A stretch of 64,000 nt of DNA from Gammaproteobacteria bacterium. Lineage in GTDB: Bacteria; Pseudomonadota; Gammaproteobacteria; Pseudomonadales; JAUIET01. Shown piece after piece: positions 32,342-42,000 of this stretch (position 1 is its first letter; each line of letters starts with the position of its first letter). Under the pieces are notes generated by a model, which was not told where the DNA came from, searched no databases, and worked only from the letters and a program-made list of their open reading frames with translations. The stretch spans positions 1-64,000 of the forward strand of contig JAUIHW010000019.1 in NCBI GenBank assembly GCA_030431775.1, in the 5' to 3' direction. The translations under genes were made by a program, and so were the position numbers.

Positions 32342-32513
32342 GTCAACTCCTTTTGCGCTCTCCTGACTTTTGTCCTTTTATGCCAGGGTTTTTACCAGCT
32401 TATTCGTCGCTGGCTGCATGTTTATTTGGCGGTCAATTTGGTTTGGTGGTGGCTGCTTATCAGTAATTATTCTTGCTTTGTAAGAGTAGTAGAAATTTTC
32501 GCCCTTCGTGGAT
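32342..32513. other. Intergenic region upstream of the glycan operon
   Basis: This 172-bp AT-richer gap separates two same-strand GT8-containing genes. It is the only sizeable untranslated space inside the minus-strand glycan cluster, so a promoter for the eight downstream genes is likely here. On the minus strand the AT-rich stretch with CTTACAAAG ... TTACTGATAAG could hold one, but matches to -35/-10 consensus are poor and I do not assign coordinates. Confidence 0.3.
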
Positions 32514-34586
32514 TCACGCGACATTTTCCCAGTTTCCGGAGTCCTGACCGCACTCACTGTTCAGCCCCAGACTTTTCGGCAAACCCAATTTACCCAGAAA
32601 CCGTTCAAACTCGTGCAGATAGGCATGCTCGCTGTATTGATTCTGCACTTTTTGTTGCGCGTTTCGCACCAGCAGCCGGCGTCTCTGCTCGTCGCCCAGC
32701 AGGCTTTCCAACGCATGCGGCCAGTCGGCAGGCTGCTCGATCAGCAGTCCGCAGTCCGTACCTATCACGTCGCGGTATACCGGATGATCACTGGCAACAA
32801 CCGCCGTGCCCACACAACTGTACTCCAGCCACTTCGTACTTGTTTTGTAGCCATTAAACTCCAAGTCTGCTAATGGACAGATTCCTATGGACCAACGTCG
32901 ACTGGCAAGCTGTTGCAGAAAGCTGCCGTAATCCCGATTAGGCGCCAATAACCGCACTCGATCACCGAAGCGACTCAATTCTGCAGGCCGAGCAATAGTG
33001 CCGAACAGTTCAAGCTCCACCCTGAAGTCGCTGTCCAGAACGTGAATCAGACCTGGCAGGGCAAGCTGTAAATCGTGTTCGTGCCCAAAGCCCATGTAAC
33101 CGATTCGAAAACCCGCAGTACTCTCCGCTGTATTCAATATGCGCCCCGGGCAAAACAGGCTTGCGGTATGAATTGGTGCGGCAACATCGTATTCACTCAA
33201 GCGCTCACTCAACGCTGCAGTTGATGAGTAAATGGCATCGGCGTGATCAAAGCTGTAGCGCAGACGCGCTTTCCGCTTGGTGTCCTGATAGAAACGGTAC
33301 TTTTGCTCGCCAATTTCCGGCGGTACGTCCAGTAAATCGTCATCGATACAACTGATAATTCGAGCGCCATTTTCTCTCGCTCGATCAACGATGTGTTCAG
33401 CCATTGGGCCTGTATAGCGGCACATGACCACCAGATCCGGTTGCAGTCGCTGCAGGGTTTTATCGATAAATGTCGACAATGACCAGCGTCTTAGCAAACG
33501 GATACGCGAAAACTTGCGCAAAGTCGCCTCCGAGAGCACCTCACAATGCAAGTGACCAGTGTCACGAGCGTGTCTCAGCGGGTGCATAAAGGCCAGTTGC
33601 AGGGTGGGCAGGTTCGCGGAGTTCGCAACAAACAGTACTCGCAAGGCATTTTCCTGTCGGTGCGCAACGTATTCCTGCTGTTTCTGTTTGCGCTCCAGAT
33701 TGGCTGCAATAACTGCCCGATGTTTCTGGTAGCCGGCTCGGCGATCAATCAGCGCGTAGCGTAATCGCGCCGCCCAGTTGGCAGCGCCATACCGGCGTAC
33801 CGGATAACGTTGTAAATCATCCAGCTCAGTCAGCAACGAAGGGCGGGCATAGCCGAGGCGAACCTCTTCAAGCAGTGATTGTTCATCAATTACCCCTTCA
33901 TCGAGCATGTCTCGCAGTGTCGCCAGCCACAAAAATCCCAACGGGTTGTTTGTACTGACCCAGGGCTGGGTAGGCATATCGGTAAAGTGCAGATTGCAGG
34001 TATCGCTGTTATACACCTCCAGGCTATTCCATTGTGCGGGAATGCTATAGCCGAGCTCTTCGTCGTTAAGAATACAGAGCTCAGACATCAGTTGTTCGTA
34101 GTTGTACTCGCCGTCCAGCCCGGCGATGATCTTCTCGGGGTGCCAGTCCAGCGCTCCGCAATCCAGCAAGGCCACTGCGCACTGTTTTTTTCGCAAACGA
34201 ACACTGTTCACATCAGCACTGGCATCAGCCGGTTCTGCTACCGCTTCCTGAATCAACATTTTCCGGCCATTAAACGGCAGATCCCAAAGTTCGCCGATAT
34301 CGCGAAACACCAGCATATCCGCGTCCATATAAATCGCTTTGCCGCGAAACCCCGCGAGCTTTGGAATCGCAAATCGGGCAAACGAAAAACCGGTACGCTG
34401 CACCTGCCGTTTGTCTTCCGGCTCCGGCAGTTGCACATCTTCGAGAGAAATCACTTCAAAGGGACGCTGAGTATGTCTGGCAATGCTGTATTCCAGAACT
34501 TTCACGCCGATACGCTGGCTACGATCAGTGCCAACAAATATACGAATAGGGTCTTCTATCGCGGTTTCCATTCCGGGCTCAGGCAT
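32514..34586 (-). CDS. Bifunctional glycosyltransferase: GT8-like plus GT4-like domains
   Basis: Residues about 10-270 are GT8-like: IRIFVGTDRSQRIGVKVLEY, GKAIYMDADMLVFRDIGELW with DADM at about residue 87, and HFTDMPTQPWVS near the end. Residues about 310-690 form a GT-B/GT4-like half: ALRVLFVANSANLPTLQLAF at the start, IGYMGFGHEHDLQLALPGL for the donor half, and FNGYKTSTKWLEYSCVGTAV with the donor-site Glu. Two active sites in one chain suggest two successive sugar additions. The GT8 half parallels that of the next gene downstream. It starts 17 bp after the selD stop. Two possible starts (34586, 34571) both lack a strong Shine-Dalgarno. Confidence 0.82.
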   Translation of the reverse strand: MPEPGMETAIEDPIRIFVGTDRSQRIGVKVLEYSIARHTQRPFEVISLEDVQLPEPEDKRQVQRTGFSFARFAIPKLAGFRGKAIYMDADMLVFRDIGELWDLPFNGRKMLIQEAVAEPADASADVNSVRLRKKQCAVALLDCGALDWHPEKIIAGLDGEYNYEQLMSELCILNDEELGYSIPAQWNSLEVYNSDTCNLHFTDMPTQPWVSTNNPLGFLWLATLRDMLDEGVIDEQSLLEEVRLGYARPSLLTELDDLQRYPVRRYGAANWAARLRYALIDRRAGYQKHRAVIAANLERKQKQQEYVAHRQENALRVLFVANSANLPTLQLAFMHPLRHARDTGHLHCEVLSEATLRKFSRIRLLRRWSLSTFIDKTLQRLQPDLVVMCRYTGPMAEHIVDRARENGARIISCIDDDLLDVPPEIGEQKYRFYQDTKRKARLRYSFDHADAIYSSTAALSERLSEYDVAAPIHTASLFCPGRILNTAESTAGFRIGYMGFGHEHDLQLALPGLIHVLDSDFRVELELFGTIARPAELSRFGDRVRLLAPNRDYGSFLQQLASRRWSIGICPLADLEFNGYKTSTKWLEYSCVGTAVVASDHPVYRDVIGTDCGLLIEQPADWPHALESLLGDEQRRRLLVRNAQQKVQNQYSEHAYLHEFERFLGKLGLPKSLGLNSECGQDSGNWENVA

Positions 34587-34603
34587 CCTGCCAGCAGGTG
34601 TTC

Positions 34604-36775
34604 TTATTCTTTTCCTTCCTCAGTGTAGACCAGTATCGCCGGACCCTCCGCCGTGGCAGCCTGGATTGTGCCAATAATTTTTACATTTTCGTCAGCCGCC
34701 ACCAGAGACCGAGCAACATCGGGCGCAACGGCGGCCAGCAGAGGACCACTGGTTTGTGGGTCAAGCAAAATGGTCTGCCAGGCTGCATCCAGATCAGCGG
34801 CGAAGCAACATTGCTCCAGTAGTGGCCGCAATGCCGGCAGCAGGCTGGGCTCCACTCCAGCCCGTGCCAGGGAGAGCACCTCGGGCAGCAAGGGTATCTG
34901 GTGAGCAAATAAGCTCACCTGCAGCGTGCCATTCGGCAACATCTCCTGCAGGTGGCCAAGCAGGCCAAAGCCACTGATATCAGTCACCGCATGGGTTTCA
35001 CGTTGTCGCAACTGCTCAAAAAAAGACCGGTTACTTCGGTTCATTTGATCAACGGCCTGCTGCAAGGCGTAACCACAGTGGCGACCCTGCATGCTGGCCG
35101 CCAGAATCACGCCCGTACCGAGGGCTTTGTTTACAACCAGACAATCACCGGCTTGGGCTCCCTGTTTGCGCCACATCGACTCGCCCTGGCTGAGCGCATT
35201 AGCTACAACAGCAATATGGTCTTCCGGGCCTTCGCTACTGTGCCCGCCGCTCAGCACTGCCCCAGCAGCATGCAGGCTATCGCGAACGCCGCATATCAGG
35301 CGCAAATGGTCCCGCTGTTGAAGGCGCGGGTGGGCAAAGGCCAGATTAGCCCAGAGCAGCGCATGGACAGGCGCTGCGCCCATCGCAAAGACATCATTCA
35401 GCGAGTGTTCGGTCGCAATTCGACCGAAGCGATAATGGTCATCAATGAAACTGCGCAAACCATCAATACTCTGTAGTAGCGTTAGCGATTCACCAGGCGA
35501 CCAACTGACTGCATCTTCGCTGCGCTCCAGTCCATGAGCAAATTCAGCCGGCAAGGGCTGCTGCAGTGCGCGCAGATTGCTCTCCAATAGTTCCGGACCA
35601 AGCTTGCTGCCACAGCCAGTGCAATGCATAAGCGCCGAATTCCCAGCCTCTGTAATCATCGGGCCATTGTCGGCAAACTGCCGCATGAACTTGCGATCGA
35701 TGGCGTCCTTCCAGCGCCAGATCCAGTCTCCTTTCAGCACCAGCCCATTGCGAATAGCGATGGCCCGGCGTTCTCCCAGCGAGATGAGACGCAGAAAATC
35801 GTTCTGTAAATCAGCTTTACGCAGACTTTTGCCTGAGAAATAGCGGCGCCAGTTGTCGACCAGATACGGTGCCTGACGAACCGCATAGACACCCGCTTTA
35901 GGGCGAGGCGAATGCTGCAGGTGCGCGATATCACCTGCGGCAAACACATTATTGTGCGAGCTGCTCTGCAGATACTCATTAACGCTAATAAACCCTGCAT
36001 CGTCGCAGGCTAAGCCACTGTGCTGTGGCCAACCGGCAGCGGCGGCGCTGGTGCAAAGAAAACTGCGATCCAGCGCAATAAAGTCACCCGTGGTACTCAG
36101 CAGGCCAGTGGCTTGACACTCCAGCAAACGAAACCCCGGGTGCAGTTCTACCTGCATGGCCTGTAAGGCTGCAGTGGCAATGCGTTGCGCCCGCCCAGGC
36201 AGGCCAGGCATTACACTCTGGTGGGGGAACAGCAGATGAATACGGCAGTTCGGTGCGGATCTTAGTCGATACGCTAACGCCAGGGCCAGCTCTGTGCCGC
36301 CCACTCCAGCACCCACCACACCAATATTACAGTCCCTAGAACTACGCTCCAGCTGGCCGAGTAAAATGTCCCAACGATCATGAAACTGACTAATGGGTTT
36401 GACGCCGGTCGCAAATTCTTCAGCCCCTGGGAAACGATTGTCAGGTTTTGAGCCGATGTCGATCGACACAAGGTCATAGGCCAGGTCAGCACCACTTTTG
36501 AGGTGTATGCGCTGCGCTTGTGGATCGAGACCAATCACCTCGGCGCAAACCCATCGCACGCCGCACTCACGACACAGCGCCGGCAAATCAATCAACGTGT
36601 CCAATTTGCTGTAATGGCCCGCGACAAAGCCAGGCAACATACCGGAATACGGCGTGAGTGCTTGCTCTGATACCAGGGTTACCCTGACAGAATCAATAGC
36701 TTGCATACGCAAAGCCTGAATGGCCAATACATGAGCATGACCTCCACCGACCAGCACCAGGTCATGCTCTAGCAC
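34604..36775 (-). CDS. selD: Selenide, water dikinase fused to N-terminal NADH-dehydrogenase-like domain
   Basis: Residues 1-365 form a pyridine nucleotide-disulfide oxidoreductase (DLVLVGGGHAHVLAI as the FAD-binding loop, GVVGAGVGGTELALALAYRL as the NAD loop). Residues about 375-723 are SelD, which makes selenophosphate from selenide and ATP: HCTGCGSKLG carries the catalytic Cys (not Sec), DISGFGLLGHLQEM is typical, and the C-terminus has DPQTSGPLLAAV. This fusion is a known SelD architecture. I choose GTG at 36775 because AAGAGGA sits 5-6 nt upstream and the protein then begins at the family's usual position; a longer frame to 36832 would overlap mnmH by 71 bp. It overlaps the mnmH stop by 14 bp. 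Confidence 0.93.
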   Translation of the reverse strand: MLEHDLVLVGGGHAHVLAIQALRMQAIDSVRVTLVSEQALTPYSGMLPGFVAGHYSKLDTLIDLPALCRECGVRWVCAEVIGLDPQAQRIHLKSGADLAYDLVSIDIGSKPDNRFPGAEEFATGVKPISQFHDRWDILLGQLERSSRDCNIGVVGAGVGGTELALALAYRLRSAPNCRIHLLFPHQSVMPGLPGRAQRIATAALQAMQVELHPGFRLLECQATGLLSTTGDFIALDRSFLCTSAAAAGWPQHSGLACDDAGFISVNEYLQSSSHNNVFAAGDIAHLQHSPRPKAGVYAVRQAPYLVDNWRRYFSGKSLRKADLQNDFLRLISLGERRAIAIRNGLVLKGDWIWRWKDAIDRKFMRQFADNGPMITEAGNSALMHCTGCGSKLGPELLESNLRALQQPLPAEFAHGLERSEDAVSWSPGESLTLLQSIDGLRSFIDDHYRFGRIATEHSLNDVFAMGAAPVHALLWANLAFAHPRLQQRDHLRLICGVRDSLHAAGAVLSGGHSSEGPEDHIAVVANALSQGESMWRKQGAQAGDCLVVNKALGTGVILAASMQGRHCGYALQQAVDQMNRSNRSFFEQLRQRETHAVTDISGFGLLGHLQEMLPNGTLQVSLFAHQIPLLPEVLSLARAGVEPSLLPALRPLLEQCCFAADLDAAWQTILLDPQTSGPLLAAVAPDVARSLVAADENVKIIGTIQAATAEGPAILVYTEEGKE

Positions 36776-37928
36776 GGCTATCCTCTTGGGCCTGTTCGGC
36801 CAGCCACTGCAATACTTCAGACTGATTGCCACGAAGTACGATTTTCCTGGGATAACGACTCAGCTGATGGGCGTACTGGCGATCATAGTAATGGTCCAAC
36901 AGCTCGGCAAACATCTGCCTGAAACCCTGAGAGGATTGCTGGTCTCTCAGCTGTGCAATGCTGATATCCAGCAACTCGAGTAACTCACTGGTCTTCTTTC
37001 CGCCAAGGCGCCGCTGTATACCAGACAATGCCTTAGTAATGTACTGCTTCAATGCAGGCCACGGCTCCGTATCTGCGGCGCTAAAATGCGCGATAGCAAA
37101 ATCAATATAGTCGCGCTGCAGTCGCTGCAAGCGTTCTTCGCGCGATGCATGCAGTTCAATCACGGGCGCCCGTCGCATGGCCTCTTGCAGCACCAAAGGC
37201 ACATGCAGGCGGCCAATCAATCGGGATTCCGCTTCAACGAGCAATATTTTGTACCCTTGCGCTTCCTTCTTAAGGCAGTCAGCAATTAGCGCGTTTTCGA
37301 AGCTAACCTGCGCCGGTTGGTCGGTGAAGCAGGTACCAAACGCGCTACCGCGGTGCCGGGCGTGGCCTTCCAGATCAATGCTTGCGGACCAGGCATGGAT
37401 TACATCTGTCTTCCCGCAGGCTGTAGCACCTGCCAATAACAGTATCTGCGAGCTCGCGCAGAACCGCTCCAGCTCAGCCAGCAGGAAGCGGCGCAGGGCT
37501 TTGTAACCGCCGTCAACCCTTGGGTAGGCCAGACCCTGCTCGGCCAACCACTGCTGGCTGATCTTGGAACGTAGGCCGCCGCGAAAGCAATACAACGCCC
37601 CTTCTGGATTGGCGGATACAAACTCATTCCAGGCAGCAAGTCTTTGAGCACGAACATCAGCTGTCGCCATTTCCAGCCCCCGCTCGACGGCCTTGTCCTG
37701 ACCATACTCTGCATACGTGCTGCCGATTACCTGCCGCTGCTCATCATCCAGCAGTGGTCGGTTGTCCGAGCGAGGAAACGCACCAGCCTGAAATTCAACT
37801 GGCGCACGGACATCCAGTAGAGGAATGTCATGGATAAACAAGCGCCGGAAATCTGCAGATCCAATGACTTCCGGGATCATGGATTGTTGTTCACTGACGG
37901 AAACAGTATGACCTGAACGGTCACTCAC
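36762..37928 (-). CDS. mnmH: tRNA 2-selenouridine synthase
   Basis: The 388-residue protein has an N-terminal rhodanese domain (PLLDVRAPVEFQAGAFPRS; catalytic Cys in LYCFRGGLRSK near residue 112) and a P-loop domain (LLLAGATACGKTDVI near residue 163). This is the standard layout of MnmH (SelU/YbbB), which uses selenophosphate to convert 2-thiouridine at the tRNA wobble base to 2-selenouridine. The partner SelD is encoded immediately downstream, so this locus supplies its own selenium donor. The GTG start at 37928 overlaps the upstream stop (GTGA). No selA, selB or Sec tRNA is in view, so this pathway may be the only use of selenium seen here. Confidence 0.94.
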   Translation of the reverse strand: MSDRSGHTVSVSEQQSMIPEVIGSADFRRLFIHDIPLLDVRAPVEFQAGAFPRSDNRPLLDDEQRQVIGSTYAEYGQDKAVERGLEMATADVRAQRLAAWNEFVSANPEGALYCFRGGLRSKISQQWLAEQGLAYPRVDGGYKALRRFLLAELERFCASSQILLLAGATACGKTDVIHAWSASIDLEGHARHRGSAFGTCFTDQPAQVSFENALIADCLKKEAQGYKILLVEAESRLIGRLHVPLVLQEAMRRAPVIELHASREERLQRLQRDYIDFAIAHFSAADTEPWPALKQYITKALSGIQRRLGGKKTSELLELLDISIAQLRDQQSSQGFRQMFAELLDHYYDRQYAHQLSRYPRKIVLRGNQSEVLQWLAEQAQEDSRARA

Positions 37929-38443
37929 TCAGGCACTGACATTTTTATTAATGGCAGTTCTTCTTCCGGCATTCCACCAAGGGCGACGGCACAGCGCGAA
38001 AAAGTGTTAAACAACACCACAGCGATGGACATGTGAGTAATCTCCTGTGCACTGAATTCGGCCGCAAGGGTGCTGGCAAGCTCTGCGTCCAACGCCCCGG
38101 GATCTTCCAAATAATGGTCGACAAAGCGCAACAGCAATTTTTCACGTTGGCTCAACTCACTGGCGGCGTGATCATCATCGATCTGTGCGACTTTTGATTC
38201 CGTTAAACCCGCATTCAGTGCTTCGTCATAACGAACTGCCTTGCAGAACACGCAGCCAACCTTACGCGCGTTACGCAGCCGAATCATTTCCAGCTCTGCC
38301 GCGCTTAACGGACCGGAAGACCAAACCGCTTTGTTAAGGACAAGATACGGCTCCAATGACTCCGGTACCAGCCCAAGCGCCGAGTCGCGAACCACATTAC
38401 CGGTCGGCTGTTGTGGCACATAATTCACTCGCGGTTCAGTCAC
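37925..38443 (-). CDS. Carboxymuconolactone decarboxylase/AhpD-like protein
   Basis: This protein of about 172 residues belongs to the CMD/AhpD superfamily. The helical core contains RNARKVGCVFCKAVRYDEAL with a CxxC pair, as in AhpD-like thiol peroxidase-coupled proteins, and later REKLLLRFVDHYLEDPGAL and ITHMSIAVVLFNTFSRCAVAL. I place the start at GTG 38443: CAGGAG lies 6-7 nt upstream and the codon overlaps the previous stop (GTGACTGA). Longer frames reading into the upstream gene lack such a site. Coupled with its paralogue upstream and mnmH downstream. Likely a redox or peroxide-handling protein; the substrate is unknown. Confidence 0.82.
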   Translation of the reverse strand: MTEPRVNYVPQQPTGNVVRDSALGLVPESLEPYLVLNKAVWSSGPLSAAELEMIRLRNARKVGCVFCKAVRYDEALNAGLTESKVAQIDDDHAASELSQREKLLLRFVDHYLEDPGALDAELASTLAAEFSAQEITHMSIAVVLFNTFSRCAVALGGMPEEELPLIKMSVPE

Positions 38444-38882
38444 TGTTTGCTCCTGGTAGTTGCCAGAGTTTCTCCAGGCGACATTCGCCATTGAACAAAC
38501 CCAGAGCCTGTATAAGTGCCACCAGACCCTGTTCGCCAAAATACTGCTTCACAGCGTTGGCCTGCTCGTCACTAATTGCATGCACGTCCATAACATAAAC
38601 TTCAGTAAACTCGAGACAGGCACGCTCTGGCGATGTAATGCGGGAATCTTCATGCCAGCAGGCCAGTGCTTCTAGCTTGTCGGCTGTTACCTGGGCAGCG
38701 CCCCGGCGAGCACAGGCGTTGCCGTGCAGTTGTGCAACCCTCTGCTCACACAAAGCAAGAACCTCAGCGGGTATCTGTGGCAGCGCCTGGAAACTATTGA
38801 CAAAGTCAGCCCATAAAGGCGCCAGTGTCGGATGTGCGGCCAACACCGCTTCGCGGGTGTCGGCCTTCATAAACCAGGTCAT
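38436..38882 (-). CDS. Carboxymuconolactone decarboxylase-family protein with a single-Cys motif
   Basis: The 148-residue CMD-fold protein (APLWADFVNSFQALPQIP, then the core helix CEQRVAQLHGNACARRGAAQ). The usual HGCxxC motif of AhpD-like members is reduced to HGNAC, so one cysteine is missing and classic CxxC redox chemistry is unlikely. I prefer the ATG at 38882. It has GGAAGA about 6 nt upstream, and the next upstream ATG (38915) lies inside a perfect TATAAT that probably serves as the promoter -10. The 3' end overlaps the second CMD gene by 8 bp. Function not assigned. Confidence 0.7.
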   Translation of the reverse strand: MTWFMKADTREAVLAAHPTLAPLWADFVNSFQALPQIPAEVLALCEQRVAQLHGNACARRGAAQVTADKLEALACWHEDSRITSPERACLEFTEVYVMDVHAISDEQANAVKQYFGEQGLVALIQALGLFNGECRLEKLWQLPGANSD

Positions 38883-38913
38883 ATCTGGTCTTCCAGCAGT
38901 ATGAATGTAAGGC

Positions 38914-38942
38914 ATTATACGGATTACTCAATGTCATTTGTA
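38914..38942 (-). promoter_or_regulatory. Candidate promoter for the CMD-CMD-mnmH-selD operon
   Basis: On the minus strand TATAAT (38919-38914) matches the sigma-70 -10 consensus exactly. The hexamer 17 bp upstream, TACAAA (38942-38937), matches TTGACA only partly. It lies in the 118-bp gap between putA and the CMD gene and would give a short leader of about 20 nt before the ATG at 38882. The weak -35 keeps this tentative. Confidence 0.45.
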
Positions 38943-39000
38943 GGATTTGAGCCGCCCTGCCACTGCCAGCCTTTCTTACGACTGACTGTAACGCGCCGGC

Positions 39001-42000
39001 TCAGTCCAATTCCCCCAGTGCCAACAGGCTGGCGTTACCGCCTGATGCCGTGGTGTCGGTGGATACATGTCGTTCCAATACCAGACGCTTCAACAATGCC
39101 AGCCCTCGGGTCTCGGTGACCAACGGCAATAATTCACCTTCGCGCTGGCGCAGTGCTCGATCCACCCCCCTGAGTTCAGCGTCCGCCGCGTGGCTGACCA
39201 CTCCGTCAATAGAATGATTAAGCAGCACATCCAGCAGCTCGGCTGCACTGTTTAAACGCGCGTTTTGGAAAGGGATATCCGGGTTAAAGCGAAACTCCGA
39301 GGCCGCAATAGCAGGCTCACTCTCGGCTGGCACGCAGCGCAGAACCGCGTTGCCGGCGAGTAGGCTGGCAAAAATCTGCCGCACGCTGTGCGGAGACTGG
39401 GATGGGCCCAACGCCAACAATACACCGCGCGGGTCCACACTTAGTACATTGCTTTCACCGGTCGGCCCAAGAAGTTGCTGGGCTGCGTATTCCATCTGCG
39501 CAAGCTCATATAAAGCATTGATCTCTGTCAGTAATTGCCCGCTCTCCGGTAATTGCTCGCAGGTGTTTTTAAGGGCGGCACAGCGCGTTTCCAAAGTGAG
39601 CGCCCGCCATTGCTGCGCCGTAGCGTGCAAGCCTTGTATTTGATCTTCCATTGAAGCCGGAGAGCATGCGGTGGGCTCAATGGTTGCTAAATCAGGAAAC
39701 AACTCAGGCAAGGATTCAACCGGACTGTCTATCGGCTCCGCACACAAGCGATACAGGTAGGATGGCCCGCCTGCTTTAGGCCCCGTTCCCGACAAGCCCC
39801 GACCACCGAAAGGTTGCACGCCCACAATTGCACCAATTGTATTGCGGTTAACATATATATTGCCCGCTCTTATTTGCTCACTAAAGCGCTTGCAGGTCAG
39901 GTCAATGCGAGAATGTACCCCTGCTGTCAAGCCGAAGCCGGTAGAGTTGATCGCTTCCAGCACATTCGACAACTCGCTGGCCCGATAGCGTATAACGTGT
40001 AACACTGGGCCAAACACCTCGCCTCTCAACAGACTGATGTCGTCAATTTCGTACAGTCTTGGGGCGAAAAATGTGCCATTGCTGCAATCACTACCCAGTG
40101 AGCAGGCATACACCAGGCGGGCTTTACCACCAACACACAGGCCGTCAAGATAGGCTTGGTGCTCTGTAAGAGCCCGTCTCGCCTGCTCATCAATGAGCGG
40201 TCCGACATCGGTTTGCAAGCACGCCGGGTCGCCAATGGACAGCTCCGCCATTGCCCCTGCAAGCATGCGGATTGTGCTGTCTGCCGCTTCTTCCTGAATG
40301 TACAACACCCGCAATGCCGAGCACCGCTGACCGGCGCTTCGGAACGCCGAGCTTATTACATCATCAACCAACTGTTCAGTAAGAGCTGTCGTGTCGGCCA
40401 ACATGCAGTTCTGGCCTCCGGTTTCAGCGATCAGAGGGATTCGTCGGCCAGGGCGTTGCGCCAATCGCTCTGCAATCCACCTGGCAGTGCGGGTTGAGCC
40501 GGTAAACAACACCGCTTGAATCCGTTCATCACCCACCAGGTGTTCGCCGGTGTCAATGCCCCGGGCGCACACGACCTGAAGCACCCCTTCCGGAAGGCCA
40601 CTGGCTTTAAGCAACTCGCCAGCGCGCAGAGCTACCTGACAGGTTTGTTCAGCGGGCTTGGCAAGCACCGTATTACCTGCCGCCAGCGCCGCGCTAAGCT
40701 GGCCAAGAAAAATGGCCAGCGGAAAGTTCCACGGACTGATACACAGGACCACCCCCAACGGCTTGAGAGACGGTTCATCAGCCTGCATTTGTTCGGCCTG
40801 GCAGGCATAGTAACGACAGAAATCAATAGCTTCACGCACCTCACCGACACCATCGTGCAAGGTCTTGCCCGCCTCCTTGCAACATAAGCTAATCAGTTCA
40901 GCCTCGTGGGCCTGCAGCTTATCAGCGAAAGCGCGCAGGATGGTGGCACGTTCACTGGCCGTACTAAGCGACCAGCCAGCAAAGGCCTGTTCGGCCGTAT
41001 GGAGGCAGGCCAACAGTTCGGCAGGCGTGGCAAAAGGTACCCGGGCGATGATCTGCCGGGTATCAGCCGGATTCACTGACGGCTCTCCTTGTGCACGTTC
41101 GGCTGTCTGTACCAACTGCTCCGTCCATTTGGCCACAGAGCACTCCAACTCCGCATGGCAGATCGCATCCTGCAGGTCAATACCTGAAGAGTTCAGACGC
41201 TTTTCACCGTATATATTGGCCGGCAGTAGTATTCCTGGATGCGCTTTTGCCTGCCAGCTTCGTACTTTGCTGACCGGGTCGGCCACCAGTGATTCGAGCG
41301 GCACCCGATCATCCAGAATTTTGTTGACGAACGAGGTATTCGCGCCGTTTTCCAGAAGACGCCTGACCAGGTAGGCAAGCAGATCTTCGTGCTCGCCTAC
41401 CGGTGCGTAGATGCGACATGGAACAGCCACCTTCTCGCGCAGGCTGGCATACAACTCATCACCCATACCGTGCAGGCGTTGAAACTCAAAGCCATCATGC
41501 TCACCGGCCATTTCCAGAATGGCTGCCACAGTATTGGCGTTATGGGTAGCGAATTGAGGGTATACAAGATCGCGATTCTCAAGCAGTAGTCGAGCACAGG
41601 CTCGGTAGGAAGCATCGGTACTTGCCTTACGTGTGAACACCGGGTAGCCCGCCAAGCCCTCGACTTGGGCCAGTTTGATTTCCGCGTCCCAATAAGCCCC
41701 TTTCACCAATCGGATCATGATTCGTTGCTGACAAACCCTGGCAAGTTCCAGCAACCAACGCAGCACTTCCAGCGCTCGTTTTTGATAGGCCTGCACAACC
41801 ACACCAAACCCTTGCCAGTTCCCGAGGTCTGGATCTCGAAGCAGGCGTTCGATCAAATCCAGGGACAGCTCCAGCCTGTCGGCTTCCTCAGCATCAATGG
41901 AAACGCCGATATCAAATTGTCGGGCAAGCAATACCAGCTCTTTCAGACGGGGATACATTTCAGCATGCACGCGTTGGGAGTTGGCGTACTCGTAGCGTGG

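Noticed and set aside
36776..36832. Longer selD start at 36832.
   Set aside because: It would overlap mnmH by 71 bp and add 19 residues without homology; GTG at 36775 has a good Shine-Dalgarno and fits the family N-terminus.
34604..38882. Possible selenocysteine (in-frame TGA) in the SelD or CMD proteins.
   Set aside because: SelD uses TGC/TGT cysteine codons in its CTGCGSKL motif and the CMD frames are closed by ordinary stops matching the overlaps; no read-through is needed.
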